From the NCBI RefSeq assembly GCF_901000735.1, contig NC_081545.1:34031634-34095633 (forward strand): 64,000 nt of DNA. The letters run 5' to 3'. The DNA is from Corylus avellana. Its lineage: Eukaryota > Streptophyta > Magnoliopsida > Fagales > Betulaceae. Below, piece by piece: positions 32,785 through 46,651 of this stretch. Numbering within the stretch: position 1 is the stretch's first letter; each line of letters begins with the position of its first letter. The notes under the pieces were generated by a model. That model ran no database searches and had not been told where the DNA came from. It saw only the letters and a program-made list of their open reading frames with translations. Position numbers and translations under genes: made by a program.

Positions 32785-33638
32785 GGGGGGGGAAAAAAAA
32801 TCGATTTCAGCAATATATGTAAATTATATAATAAAGTGGTTTGGCTTGCATTCCTCTGTTGTTTCTCTTATCCTAGTTGCTTGTTTTGTGTTGGAAAAAT
32901 GAAGAGGGAGGAAAGGAACAATAAGAATGTAAATCTCACATATGAAGTTGAAATATGATGTTTGTCGATCATGGCCCAAGTGCCTAATAAAGTGCTTACA
33001 TTTTACTGAAACCAAACATAAGTGGGTTGGAACTATGTTAAATATTTTTGTCTAGCTGATCATTTTTGGATATTATTGTTTGTGTGATGGACCAGGATCA
33101 AGCTCACTGGGCCAACAAGAGGCCCATTCCATATACGCTTTTCAGCCCATCTCAACGGTTGCACCCAAAAAAGCCCCCTAACAGGAAAATGAGACAAGTT
33201 GCTTGACGCAATAAATAAGCATACTGCATACAGAAAAAGAGCAAGGGGAGAGGGTTCCCTTATTATTCCATTTCACACCCCAATACCCATTCTTTTTGTT
33301 AGAGCCCAAGGGCCTCAGACCCAAAAATGAAGAAGCCGCTACGTGGGTCGTGGGCTATACCGCTATAGGATGTTATTATTGGGTCTTTCATGCAGGTATA
33401 AATAGGATGTTATTGGTTGACCATTGAAGAGGCTCAGGAATTTTTTTTTTTTTGAAAAAAAAAAAAAACCCTACAATTACTATTTTAAACTTACGCCCAA
33501 TTTACAATGTTCCTTTTAAATTTTAAGAAATTACAATTAACTTTTGAACTATTTAATCATTTTATTTAGCCTCTGTTATAATTTCCAATTAAATCCGATG
33601 ATTTTTTTAAATGACAATAATACCCCTATATCATATAA

Positions 33639-33672
<34 letters not shown>

Positions 33673-35763
33673 TAAAAAAAAAAACCCCACCATAAGAGGA
33701 AATCGGGGAGTTTTTTATTTTTATTTTTTTTAATTGAAGGGCATGATTATATTTTTAACATAATTAATTGTCTTTAAGGGATAGCTCAATCGGTTATGAA
33801 GCAGAGGTCACTAGACCATTCTCCATCTTTTTCTTCCCTCATGTGGATATGTCAAAAAGAAAAAGAAAAAAAGAGCAAATGTAATTTAAAACAAAAAAAC
33901 AAAAAACAAAAAAGGTACGTGTGGAGAGATTCTAGAGGATAGAAAAAGTGTCTGTCGTTGACTTCGTTTGATAAATATCAATCACAAGCTCTACCTTAGA
34001 TTCTTAGTTGAATAAAAGCTTCCAAAACATCAAATGACCGGTTAAGCCTCACATAAAACGTAAGATGAATGTGTTCTACATCTCAGATTCTTCTTCAATC
34101 TTTTATTTATTTATTTTAAGGGTTCACACATGTAGAAGCCCCTTTTTACCTAATGTCAAACTAGGGTAAAGGTAAAAAAGAAAAAGAGACGAAAATTTCA
34201 TTTTACTTAATCCCGGTTCTTTATAAAAGACTTTTCGATGACCATTTGCTAGTGCTACATGTTACGTCTTCATCAAAGATTTCGAATCTTCTCAATACTC
34301 CACAACCCCCTATCATGTGCAAAATATTAACGTGGCCTAAAAGGGGATTCGATGTTAAGCTCTTTTAGCTATTTTCGAATTTGTGATTGATGAATCCAAT
34401 ATCAAGTTTTATAATTGCTGGATTAAGTATAGAAGTGTTTATAGGGATTGGTTGAGATTAATTGATGGAGTAATTGGAAGGTGATTACGCATTAATCAGT
34501 TGGATTAAGAATAATCTTGGCCGGAGAGTCCAAGCACCAACAGTTGACTATAAAAGAGGACAAATAAAATAGATTCGTGGCACGTGCCCAAAGTCAAAGT
34601 TGCATTTTAAGAGAAGAGAACATTCTGGTACTCTATAATTTGAGTCTGCAGGTCCACCGTGACACAAAAAAATATACTGCCCCGGCCCACTACTTGATTT
34701 TCGCTATCATTGACGTCTGTATACGTTTCAAAAGTCAAACCTAAAGCCCAAGAGAAGTGCCCACACGAGAAAGATCTCTTTTAAGGCATCTTCATTCTCC
34801 AATAACCACAACCCTACAGAAGAGAAACAAACAAGCCTTCTAAATTCCCTTTCTTTTCGCAGCCAAATTATGAAAACGTTTCTTGGCACCCCTAATGTGG
34901 TCCGTTGTAATTGGTCAAATCTCCGAGGATCAATTGATGCAGTATGACATAGCGAAAATGAAAACTTGCAAATTGTCTTTAGAGTTTAGAGTATTAATTC
35001 TTATTGATAAAACTGATGAATAATATCTATAACAACTCTGACTGTCAAGCCGTTATGTTTAAAAGTTAGGGATGCTGCCTGGATAGAAAAAATTATAAAA
35101 CTAACCTTAATCAAAATAATCACAAACTCGCTCGTGCGAATGTCGTCACGAGAGTGTTAAGCGAAGTTTATGTTCTGCGATTAGTTGTAAGTGAAGGTTA
35201 CGCGAGATTTCATAAATACAAAATTGTGGAATTGGATTCATAGCTAGAAAACATTAATTGAATTTGATTTTTTTTTTTTTTTCGTGAAATACAAAATTAA
35301 TTGTGGCATTTTAAATAAGATTTCCAATGCCACCAAGCTTGCCTTTATTTGATTAATGGAGTTTGACGAATCATGTTAGAGGCAATCAAAAGTGATCTTA
35401 ATTAATTGATCAGCTTGTTGATCAATAAAGAGTACTATGAAATAAAGTTACAAAGCAAAAGCAAAATTAAGTTAATTAAAGACCAACAAAATGGCAAATG
35501 ACTTCCAAATTCCAAATATATAGCTAAATTATTATTTAAGCAGCTGCATGCATGCGTACAACATAAATTAATTTGGTTTACAAATTACATAGTACAAGTA
35601 AGTAGCATCTTTTGGAAATATAATTCCCATTTTATTGTTATTAATTAATTATAGTCATATATATAGAGAGCATTATTAGCTAGAGGACTAGTTGTGCTTC
35701 ATCCTTCATCACTTGTTATAATATTTGTCCCTCCTAGCTATAATATTGAAGCGCATGATCGAA
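32785..35763. other. intergenic (duplicate of 25681-28798)
   Basis: Same content as 25681-28798, including a SINE at about 33770-33865, a longer (ATT)n run near 33639-33671, and indels such as the one near 34165. No gene was seen. Confidence 0.6.
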
Positions 35764-37062
35764 TTAATAATCCCTGGAGTCCAAGCACCAACAGTAGTAA
35801 TCAGACCTTGAGATTTCCAACATTTGTTCAGGGCTCATCCTTTCGAGCTCACTTTGCCTCCACGATGCAAAATTATTCCTGTTTTGTGGGTCAGAAGCCA
35901 GCGGATAGTCCTCTATTTTATGAACCTGGGATCTCATTCTATTGTATAGCTTCATTGTCGCCACACAATCCTCGTATGCCTCTTGTATGCCTGTTTGAAT
36001 CTCATACCTGTATATATATATATAAGCCTGATCAATATGCTAATCAAATGAACCTTAATTTGATAACGAGTGCCGTTAAGAATACTACAACTTTTAACAT
36101 GAGTCATAGTTTATACGACACTTATTTGTAAAAGATTTGTAATAAAAGTTGTATTAGTCCAAACATTTTTCCTTTGATAATTGAGACAAAAGGAAATTAA
36201 GGAGAAAAAATTGCTGGTAGGATGCTTACCCAAGATATGCTTGTGTTAAATACTTGAGGGAGTTGCTGAGCTTGCTTGTTTTCATCAATGGAGGATATTT
36301 TGCAGTATCCCTATTTAATTAGTATACATATTTGAAAATCAATCAGTAAACTTAATTAATTCTCATCATACGTTGTTGCAATAAATTCAAATGATCTCTT
36401 GTAATCCAAGAGACCAAAAGGTAGGCCATTTTTTTTCTTCCTCTTAAAAGAGGGATTTAATTACCTGATCATAATTGCTGGATATTCAATCTGCAAAGAG
36501 TCAAGGTCATGATCTAAACCATGACCCACAAGAATCCTGGCTTTTCCACCTTTAGGTCTAATTTTCCACATTGGTTCTCCGTTGCAAAGGAAGTCTTGAA
36601 TCTTCCTTTGCACTTGCTTCAGTGGCATTGCATCCCTCAAGTATTCTGGTCGAATGCCTGTTGTTTCATACCTATAAGAGTTTATTTAATTAGTTCAAAA
36701 TTGAATCACCAAAGCTTTATGTAGACGCATATATAAATTAATTAATATCTAACCTATAGTTTGTGACAGGAAGTGTTGGCTTGACATAAGTATGGAAAAT
36801 GATGTTCTCAGATTCATCAATCAGGCAGACCCTTCCACAAAGATCTAGGGAGCCATCACTGCCACCACCAACCATTTTGCAAGCCAGTGCAACAACTTGT
36901 GCTCGTCTTGCTGATCCACCATTATCAATAGTACCCAAATTGTCTCGAATGCCCAAGTTAGCCAAGCGAGCAAGTATCCCCTAGAACCAGAAATAGCATG
37001 CAACAAAGATACATTGCAAACGTGATTTAATCATTGATTATAAAAAAAAAAGGAGAAAACTT

Positions 37063-37102
<40 letters not shown>

Positions 37103-37657
37103 ATTAAAGAAATATTTAATTAGGATAGTACAGAATTTATGCTCAAGAATTGGCATCTTTCTTGGTGACTCCTGCGAGCATCAGGGCTATTAAGGATAGC
37201 TAAGCAGAATTTGCATCCTCGGATGCTGAAAATATTTTTGCATTCTTGTTTTGGCAGTGGTCCTGAAAGAAGCAAAGTATTTATATATTTATATATCCTT
37301 AAGGGAATCAAGATATCGAAACTTGTGCTGATCGAGCTAGATAAATAGCAGTTTACCTATAAGATGTTCCCTTAGAGATTCAAAAGATCTGCAGTGTTTC
37401 TTACAAATTCCACAAATAGGTTCATGAACCGAATGATATGAGATCCTCATGTGCTCCACTAGGTGCTCCATTTTGTTGAATTGTCTGAAGCATGCTGCAC
37501 ACTTGTTCCTGCTTGCAATCCTCATCAAACTTAGTCTTAATTAATTATAATCATGCATTTAAATACTTGTATATATATAAAAACTCACTATATCTTAATT
37601 GTGGCCAATCTCAATTCAAGCTCAGTAATGCAGTGTGTGTGTGTGTGTGTGTGTCAC

Positions 37658-37720
<63 letters not shown>

Positions 37721-37755
37721 CTTAGATTTTCCGATGACTCATTCCTGTTGTCCAT
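35764..37755 (-). CDS. zinc-finger REX4-like exonuclease-family protein, second copy
   Basis: Near-identical duplicate of the gene at 28799-30789 with the same seven-exon structure. The first exon starts at 37755 and the last is 35764-36007. The same degenerate motif I (ACKMVG) is present. The coding differences I could see are negligible, while introns differ in a few bases and repeat lengths. Because the duplication flanks a 100-N gap and starts mid-intron of the neighbouring EO gene, this is more likely the alternative haplotype than a paralogue. TATA box at 37858-37851. Confidence 0.8.
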
Positions 37756-38756
37756 GATAGTTACAGAAAAAAAGGATGAAGAGTAAGAAGACTTGTGGAA
37801 GAAGGTAGGTAGGGAAGGAGGAGTTGAGGAAGAAGGTAGGGAAGGGAAGGTATTTATATTGGAAGGGGGAAGAAAAAAGGCTTCCAAGTTGAGTGTAAGA
37901 ATTATCCCTTGAGGCCTTTAATTGATGTTGCCCGAGCTTTGGAGTTTTCTTTCTCTACAGAAGGTACTGTTGTATTATCATTGAACATTCGTAGTAATCC
38001 AAGTGCTTGGGGCCCACACTGTTCAACCTGAATATTTCTCTTGCTACCCAAAACTTTTCATTCCATATGTAGAAAAAGACGAGTTCGAAGAATTTTAGAA
38101 AAATAAAATGACCAGCTAGCGGTGATCAATATTAATTACAGAATAATATTACCATAATATTAGAAGAATTTTAGAAAAATAAAATGACCAGCGGTGAATA
38201 TTAAAGAATAATATTACCATTATATATGCTGAGAATATTATGAAAATATTTTGACATTGACAATTGACATAAATATGGTAGTATTGTAACAACAGTACTA
38301 TATACTCTCTGCTCAGATGAGTTCTGCACTGGAAGGTCTATGGAGCATATCATATATATGATTGTGATCACTTATTCGCTTTATTTTTATTGGAGAAGAA
38401 CTCTCTGGTGAGTGCTGAGCCTGAGTGAATGATTACAGCATCTACACATTATGGAACAAAACGATGCCCGAAGTCACATTGGAGAATATTTCTTTTTTAT
38501 GTTCATCAAAGACACACAAATATTGCAGCTGATGCATAGTGATAGAGAGTTTCCCTCTAATGAAAGAATCTACTTAACTCCCCCAAAGGAGAAAAAAACA
38601 GTAACGACTTTGAACTTGACATGCATTGATGCTAAAACCTTTGCTAGTTTTTGCCTATCTCCGTTACTTGTCTGGTTATGGTCTTGCACTATTTAGGCAT
38701 CACTAGGGTTAATAAATAGCACTAGACTAGATTAATTGCAGGCATATATATATCTG

Positions 38757-38873
38757 ACCACTTTGGCTTTTGGAAATTAGTCTAATACATTGATTGGCAA
38801 GCTAGACTATTTGACCACTTTGGCTTTGGAAATTAGTCTAATACATTGATTGGCAAGCTAGACTATTTGACCC
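38757..38873. repeat. 56-bp tandem direct repeat
   Basis: Two consecutive copies of a unit containing AGTCTAATACATTGATTGGC. The left long-duplication copy has only one unit. The second unit is also the left arm of the adjacent inverted repeat. Confidence 0.75.
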
Positions 38874-38994
38874 TTCTGAGTATTGACATGGAATATATAG
38901 TGAATCACAAACAAACAAAGGATCTATATATTCCATGTCAATACTCAGAAGGGTCAAATAGTCTAGCTTGCCAATCAATGTATTAGACTAATTT

Positions 38995-38997
<3 letters not shown>
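38827..38997. repeat. perfect 74-bp inverted repeat with 23-bp loop
   Basis: The left arm 38827-38900 and right arm 38924-38997 are exact reverse complements around the loop 38901-38923. An (AT)n run to about 39033 follows. The left long-duplication copy ends at the equivalent of this loop with an AT run and then the gap, suggesting the palindrome stopped sequencing or assembly there. Confidence 0.9.
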
Positions 38998-39035
<38 letters not shown>

Positions 39036-40932
39036 GCGTTATCAATGCAACGAACCTTATATTTCACCTTTTATTTTTTATTTTTTTTATTTTCTAATTG
39101 ATTGGAGAAAATGGTTACAAGGGAGAATCTTTGTCATCATCGATTCAAAAGGAAGAGAGAATAAGGAATCCTAAGAAAAAACAAAGTAAACTAAAAAAGG
39201 GGTAGGCTCCCCAACAATAGGCTTAAAACAAACAGTATTACAGTATGAAAATAAAAACAAACGGTAGGAAATTGAGCAAACAAATGTCCTAGTCCTCTCA
39301 AAGTGGCCGCATAATGTGGTGACATAAGCTAAAGAGAATTAGATTATATGAACCCTCACTTAGAAACTGCAACAACAACCGTAATGAGGTTAAAGTGATA
39401 AAAGCACAGTCTGAATTCGATGCTGGAAATGTAAAATAGAGAGACACCAACATAAATCCGATTAGAAAAGTCTTCGCAAAATGATCCAACCATTGAAGAG
39501 CTGCCAGACAGTAACCTAAACAACACAAAAGCAGCAAATAATTAAATGAAAAGCTGCAAAACACTAACAAAATAAAAGTACTTCAACATAGGGCTGGGTG
39601 GAGGATGGCCGATAGGGGGGAGCTTCTGGGTGCAGCTCGGAAAACACACGGTGGAGCGTGAGATCTATGCACTGGATCACCTTTTATTGGGATGATATAG
39701 TCAAAGGTGCTTATGTTTGTTGCTTTTCCTGTGCAGCTATATCACAGAAAGAAAACCCTAAAACGCAATTGTTGATTATATATATAAATGATATTTAAGT
39801 TATAAGCTTTCAGCTTTTCATAGGATAAGAAAGTAGAATGTTCTGAAAAGTTCATGGGGATTATCATGAAGGACTAAGGTTAATCGATCTTCCATATATA
39901 TATATATAAACACACACACACATATACTTTCGGCAGAGGCGCATGGAGGTGCAGATAAGATTTTTCAACAGCTGGGTAATCATGGCTTATCTTGGTTTTG
40001 TCTGGTAGCAATATCCAATAGGATATGCCGTTACTACTCCATCTATATATCTTTGTGATCTGTGTGGGGTGTGAAACTTTAGAGACATGGGGAATGTCAG
40101 CAAAGACTTTCTTTTAAATCTGAAGGGGCCCCAACAGATTCGTCCTACATGCTTTGAAGATACCCATAACAAAAGAGAACATTTTGTTGATGATTCTGCA
40201 GGTCCACTAACATGCATCATGCATGCTAGCTGCCGTGACCATCACCCGGCCACAATATATTCACGTCTCCATTTTCAATTCGAATGTCAAACCTAAATCC
40301 AAACCACAAGTATACGATCGATCCATGGTCGACAGCGACGTTAGCTGCCTCTCCTTTCATGTTGGAATGGAGTGATTAATTTGTCTGCAGTGAGCATTTG
40401 ATCATCATATATCTTGAGAGAAAAAAAATTAACAATTGCTGAAATGGGTTTCATTGAATGCAGCTAAAGCATACTTCTAGCCCTAGGATTCCAACACTCC
40501 CGGGTGATGGTTGGTTGTTTGGAAGCAAATCCTATTGGATTTGTTCTTGTTTTTTTTTAGTACAAATTTATATGAAAATTTAGGAGTTTTATAACCTTCT
40601 TCTTTCATGAAATTTGCACTTGGTTTAAATTAACTCCAAACGTTCAAAACATCCATAAACAATGCATGACTTTAAAATTTAGGATTCAGTTTTGAGTTGA
40701 GTCAACTTCCGAACAAAAAGGATACAAACTTTTTGTATTTGGTCAGAAATGATTCATTATGCATGCTTCAAAGAAATAGGATACAAGTGCTACGGTTCCT
40801 TGGTACGTAGAAATACGAATACGCAAAAGAGTGTAGAGATAGGCAAAAGAGAATGTGATGGGAATCGGTTGTACGTACGTTGATATATATGATTCTGCGA
40901 AGGGTCATAACATTCTTTTGTTACCAGCAAAG

Positions 40933-40967
<35 letters not shown>

Positions 40968-42340
40968 AACAGCTTGAAAAGTAGTAAAGAAAAGATTTGA
41001 TTCTTTGAGTACTATCAAAAAGGTCAAAAGAAAAACCGTCCACATATGTAATTATTCAGCCACTGGTGATCAGGAAGAAAAGGCAGTGGGTTGACGATTG
41101 GGGTTAGGAGAGAGAGATCGAGGGAGGATAGGGGCTGCCCGTTCCTTCAAAGAGGATCCAAGAATCCATTCTTCTTGGTCTAATATTATCATCAACCCTT
41201 ATAATGTGTGTGCAAAAACATATCCGTTTATAGTATATTCATCAAAAAAGAGGGCCAAAAAAAAAAAAGGTTTTTTAGTTAATAATTCTCCCTTGTCTTG
41301 TGAGAACTTGGAACTTAATTAATTAAGAGTTATGTTTGTGTTTTGTGTGCACACGATGCAAGTTTGGGGTACGTACAATATTAGTAATCGAAGATCCATA
41401 GCAATTTCCATTCGTGTCATGTGTGCACAAAACTATGACAAACCAAAGCCCTTAATTAAACCTACAATCAACTTCGGTACTTATCATGGTTGCTAAATAT
41501 ATAGGGCAAAGGGAATGTTTGCGGATTATTCTAAGTAACGTTAAGAAAATTCTAAATTCTAAATTGCTAATCCTACCATTTTTCGGTATGATCCTTTCAA
41601 CCCATCTAAGTATTTCTCCTCTAAAAATCTCTCACTAACTTGAGCATCATAAACATTTCCAATCGACACATCCGACAAGTCTTCTTGGTTATTCTTCCTC
41701 TCTTTTGCAGGCCTGGACTAGGTTGTGTAATTTAATTATTACTGTATCATCAAACACAAAACACCAAAATTAACCTCAATGCATGTGTGAATGTCTACGT
41801 TGACTTTCTTTATATAATTAACCCACGTCGCATGATCATTGCAATTATTAATTCATGCTTTAATATATGCTTATATTCTTCTTCTTAATTAGTTATCATT
41901 GTTCATCATTGTCAACAACAACATATATAATATAAAGTCGTTGCTAGTACTATTGCAATCCCTAAAACTCATCAAAATCGAATTGGATTTTAAGGTACTA
42001 GATTTTCAATCCCTAAAAGTACTCATTACTATGTTAAAAATAAGAAAATTCGAAAACTTTCTCATAAAGTTCATAAAACACGTACAGCTGACAAAACATA
42101 ATCAGGTCTCACCGTACGTCTAGTTTGGATTTACAACAAACACTTAATTGAGTTTTAATTTGTTTTGGAGGGTGGAGATTGAGTTGACTTCGATCGATAG
42201 GCTGAGGATCGGAGATGATTCCGATGATGTTCTAACAAGGGAGAAGAGCTAGGGTGGTTAATTAGCCTCTATTTGACTCCTTCAATTCCATCCAAATAAT
42301 CATGCATGCATGGGTGATATCACAGGGCCATCGTCATAGA

Positions 42341-42376
<36 letters not shown>

Positions 42377-42818
42377 TCTTTTTTTTTTATTTGACGATGT
42401 GATACATGAACGTCAACGTGATTTTAAAAGCACCAAAAGTCAAAACCCAAAAGAACCATACCCATTGCAAACAGATAAAACGATGCTTCTCTGACCAATG
42501 CATACATGGTGCTTTTATCATTATTTTCTTTTGAACCCACACTTGCATCCGAAAGAATATATAACAAAATGCAAGAAAAAAAAAAAAAAGAAAAACAGGA
42601 TTCTCCTCCCCCAATCATAACTTTATCCCCTTTCTCTAAATTCCCACCACAAGTGCTAGGGTTTGGCAATGAGGGGAAATCTAGAGCCTAGGGGGGATTC
42701 ACATATATATCATGATTGGGACAATGACAACAACTATGGGAGAGGGAAATAATATACAGTGGGAAAGCTTCAGCTATGAACCCCAAAAAAAAAAAAAAAA
42801 GTAATTTAATTAAATAAA

Positions 42819-43060
42819 GGATAGAGTTTTTCTTTAAATTGGGTTAAAGAAATTTTTTCCAACCTAGTCTATACAAATGACATGCGTCATTTGAACATAT
42901 GAGATGTACACATTTTTTTAATAGTAATGATAAAGTTGGAATAAATAATTTTTAAAACTCATGTGTATCTTATATGTTATTAAAAAAATAGACACATATC
43001 ATTTTTATACATTAGGTTAGAAAAAATTCCTTCAACCCAGTTTGAAGGAAAACTCTATCC
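42819..43060. mobile_element. MITE related to the 16960 element
   Basis: Long inverted repeats of about 55-60 bp. The left end begins GGATAGAGTTTTTCTTTAAA and the right end, read on minus, GGATAGAGTTTTCCTTCAAA. The interior shares ATGT-rich sequence with the element at 16960. No clear target-site duplication. Duplicate at 46410-46651. Confidence 0.6.
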
Positions 43061-44486
43061 ATTAGAAAGTTTATACATTTTTCTCAAACAAGTTGACTTT
43101 TTTTAAGAGAAATGAGAAGAAATAATTACCAATCAAGCCCATTATATATTATTATTTATTTATTTTTCATCTCTATGTCTCTTACACAGTATCATAATAT
43201 ACATATAGGGAGTTATTTCTAAGTTTCTTTAGGTATTAGCCAGAAGCACCTTTGTGTCTAAGTATCCACCTTTTCTTCAGCGAATGATATATGACACCAT
43301 CAGGCATCAGCCTCGAAAGCTGTTGACTTATTGGATAGATAAATCTCAGCCACAAACGCCGCCACGCGCCATCTCATTTGCCACTCACTAAAAAATCTTC
43401 CACTCTCAACCACACCGACCCCATGCGTCGCCTTCGGATCCTACTCCAGACAGCCTTTTTCTAACAACCAAAAGTACCCACATGCTCTAGTAGACCCGAA
43501 CCGACCCAGTCCCCGCCCAATCCAACTCGATCCAATGTTTTATTAATTTCACATTTGTTTCTGTCGCACGAAAAATATATACAGAATTCCCAAATGGCCC
43601 ACTATATATATTGTATAACTCTATTAACCTTTGTTGGGCCTCAATGCATGGCCCGATACTCAGTCCATCAACCACTCATTATCAATAAACAATACGCCGT
43701 CACTTCAAATACTAGGTAGCAAACAACCATAATAATGCACGTGGAATTTTCAGAATTTACCTTTAATTTCTCTAAACTTCACTACATTTTTCGTTCATCC
43801 AAAAGAGCATGGATAAAATAATAATAATAATTAAGAAAAATAGCCATCCATAGCTTAGCAGTTTATATGCTTTGTATTGGATATAATATGACTAAGTATA
43901 TATATCTTTTTCATATGGGTTTCTATTTTCAATTCTGGTGGGTGGTGTCTTATTGTTGCTGTTGAAGATGGGACAATTTTTCCACTCAAGTTGAAGAGCG
44001 GTTTAGGCATATTTGAAGCTTAAATTGTTGGTTGGTGCATCAATTTTAGATTCCCTATCATGGAATTAGTGGGACACCTACTGATCACCTCTATTATGCA
44101 AGAAAAGAAATTAATTAGCACCATTAATTCCCATTATAATCAATTGGGGTTTTCTCATCATATTTAATCCTAATATTAATCTTTAGGGTTCCTCAAAGTT
44201 GGGTCCTAGCAACCTAACCACTACTACTAGACAGGGCTTTGCACCATCAGAATATACTGTGGTTATGAATTAATTATGATAATGTTAATTATAAACATTA
44301 ATAACCTTGGCAATTGCAATGTCTTTTTGTCTTCAAGTATGGAGTATATATATATATATATATATTTTTTTTTTTCCCAGGAATTTGTTTCATGACCCTC
44401 CATGGAATCTCTCTATTCTTTAATAAGAGTAGAGTTTTCTATGCAGTTTGGATATTTCCCCAAGTTTTCTACTTCTTGGACCTGCA

Positions 44487-44830
44487 TGTTAGGTTCCTTT
44501 GGGCACCTCTCAACCCCAAAAGATAGCTCAAGAGGTGAAGCTTTTCTTCGCACTTATAAAATCACCACCGGCCCCTTCCACAATCGATGTCGGATAACCC
44601 CAACAATCTCTCCCTCACACATTGGGCCCTAAGTCGGAGTACGTAGCAACAACCCGTTTCTTCCATAGACTGTTGGGTCGAGACTTGTTAGTAAACCTGG
44701 GCTCTGATACTAGTATTAGGTGCTCTTAGGCCTCTCAACTCTAAAAGTTAGCTCAAGAGGTGAGGCTTTTCCTCACACTTATAAAGTGACCACCAGCCCT
44801 TTTCACAATCGATGTGGGATAATCCCAACA
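44487..44830 (-). mobile_element. TRIM (miniature LTR retrotransposon), left copy
   Basis: 344 bp with terminal direct repeats 44714-44830 (117 bp, 5' LTR on minus) and 44487-44605 (119 bp, 3' LTR), both TG...CA type. Next to the 5' LTR is TAGTATCAGAGCC (minus of 44700-44712), close to the initiator-tRNA-Met primer site TGGTATCAGAGC. A purine tract GAGGGAGAGAT precedes the 3' LTR. Internal region about 108 bp, non-coding. Flanks CTGCA and TTGCA; the other copy shows CTGCG and CTGCA, implying an original CTGCA target duplication. Confidence 0.82.
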
Positions 44831-44835
44831 TTGCA

Positions 44836-44873
<38 letters not shown>

Positions 44874-45672
44874 CTCCAATAATTCATTTCGGTCAACTCA
44901 ATTGAGCTTCCTAAGGCCCTTCTATTAACCGAAAAATTAGTGTTAATAATGGCATCAAGTTTCAGCCATCCACCCGAAAAGGTTTTAAGAAGGAAAACCT
45001 CCTTCATATGAGTCCATTGGTTAACAATTTAATAAGCTAAGGTAGTATTTACTCTAAAATTGGTTTGTTAAATCAGTATTTACCCTAAAATTTTGTATTC
45101 ATAAAAAATAAAAAATTTAATTAATATTTTAATACATTTTGAAGAATATACTTGAATTGCTAGGTGAGATTATCACCCCGCTTTACCTTGACCTTTTATC
45201 AAAGCAAAAGAAGCGCTTGATAGATTTCCCTGTCTCCTTTGGGCGATACGCGCCCGCTGTGTTTGCTTGGGCCCACATAGCCACACATTAAATTTTTTTA
45301 AAAAAGAAGCTGGGCCCAAACAGCACCAGCGCGGCTGGATGTGGCCCACGTGGAATCCTTCAAAGGCCTCCAATCATTAGATCACATCAAAATAAAGCTG
45401 AAATCTCCTTTTGCCACGTGGTAAAGCAAAAAAAAGTTAAAAAATGAAGTCCCAAAAATTCTCGAGGGGGGCAATCCTGTCAGATGAACAAATCCCCAAG
45501 TCCTTTTGGCGTTGAAAAGCCGTTAATCCCGCCAACTTGCAACAATTACAGCCAAATATATTAAGATTAATTAAAATATCATTTAATTTTAATCAGTTTT
45601 ATGCATGGACAGTTTTCTCTAAATTAAATTGAAAGAATTTTCCACCATAAATTGTTATTTTCTTTTTCTTTT

Positions 45673-45772
45673 NNNNNNNNNNNNNNNNNNNNNNNNNNNN
45701 NNNNNNNNNNNNNNNNNNNNNNNNNNNNNNNNNNNNNNNNNNNNNNNNNNNNNNNNNNNNNNNNNNNNNNNN
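45673..45772. other. assembly gap (100 N), gap 2
   Basis: Exactly 100 Ns. The sequence after the gap repeats the sequence starting at 42177 before it. Confidence 0.98.
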
Positions 45773-46409
45773 GATTGAGTTGACTTCCATCGATAGGATG
45801 AGGATTGGAGATGATTCCGATGATGTTCTAACAAGGGAGAAGAGCTAGGGTGATTAATTAGCCTCTCTTTGACTCCTTCAATTCCATCCAAATAATCATG
45901 CATGCATGGGTGATATCACAGGGCCATCGTCATAGAGCCATATATATATATATATATATGGGTCTTTTTTTTTTTCTTTGACGATGTGATACATGAACGT
46001 CAACGTGATTTTAAAAGCACCAAAAGTCAAAACCCAAAAGAACCATACCCATTGCAAACAGATAAAACGATGCTTCTCTGACCAATGCATACATGGTGCT
46101 TTTATCATTATTTTCTTTTGAACCCACACTTGCATCCGAAAGAATATATAACAAAATGCAAGAAAAAAAAAAAAAAGAAAAACAGGATTCTCCTCCCCCA
46201 ATCATAACTTTATCCCCTTTCTCTAAATTCCCACCACAAGTGCTAGGGTTTGGCAATGAGGGGAAATCTAGAGCCTAGGGGGGATTCACATATATATCAT
46301 GATTGGGACAATGACAACAACTATGGGAGAGGGAAATAATATACAGTGGGAAAGCTTCAGCTATGAACCCCCCCCCAAAAAAAAAAAAAGAGTAATTTAA
46401 TTAAATAAA

Positions 46410-46651
46410 GGATAGAGTTTTTCTTTAAATTGGGTTGAAGAAACTTTTTCCAACCTAGTCTATACAAATGACATGCGTCATTTGAACATATGAGATGTAC
46501 ATGTTTTTTTAATAGTAATGATAAAGTTAGAATAAATAATTTTTAAAACTCATATGTATCTTATATGTTATTAAAAAAATAGACAAATATCATTTTTATA
46601 CACTAAGTTAGAAAAAATTCCTTCAACCCAGTTTGAAGGAAAACTCTATCC
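46410..46651. mobile_element. MITE, right-copy duplicate of 42819-43060
   Basis: Same element and position as in the left copy, with a few SNPs. Confidence 0.6.

Larger units (their letters stand above)
37756..42176. other. intergenic; no gene seen
   Basis: 37756-38923 duplicates the upstream region at 30790-31917. A perfect 74-bp inverted repeat and an AT run follow (38827-39033). From 39034 to 42176 I found no convincing gene; there are a (CT)n microsatellite at about 40937-40966, TATATA tracts, and a block near 40160-40310 weakly resembling 27640-27790. Confidence 0.5.
42177..45672. repeat. second long duplication, left copy (ends at gap 2)
   Basis: About 3.5 kb, repeated at 45773-49440 with SNPs and indels. 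It holds a MITE and a TRIM element but no gene that I can support. The copy ends in a T-rich run that matches the poly-T tail of a SINE in the right copy. Confidence 0.85.

Noticed and set aside
39298..39570. Hydrophobic minus ORF as a small membrane protein
   Set aside because: No start context, no family match, and it lies in low-complexity intergenic sequence.
42387..42669. Overlapping minus-strand ORFs with Phe-rich hydrophobic stretches, repeated at 45896-46256
   Set aside because: They arise from A-rich plus-strand sequence. Both frames are open by chance and resemble no protein.
43487..43675. 62-codon minus ORF, repeated at 47324
   Set aside because: No homologue recognised, and conserved only because the region is duplicated.
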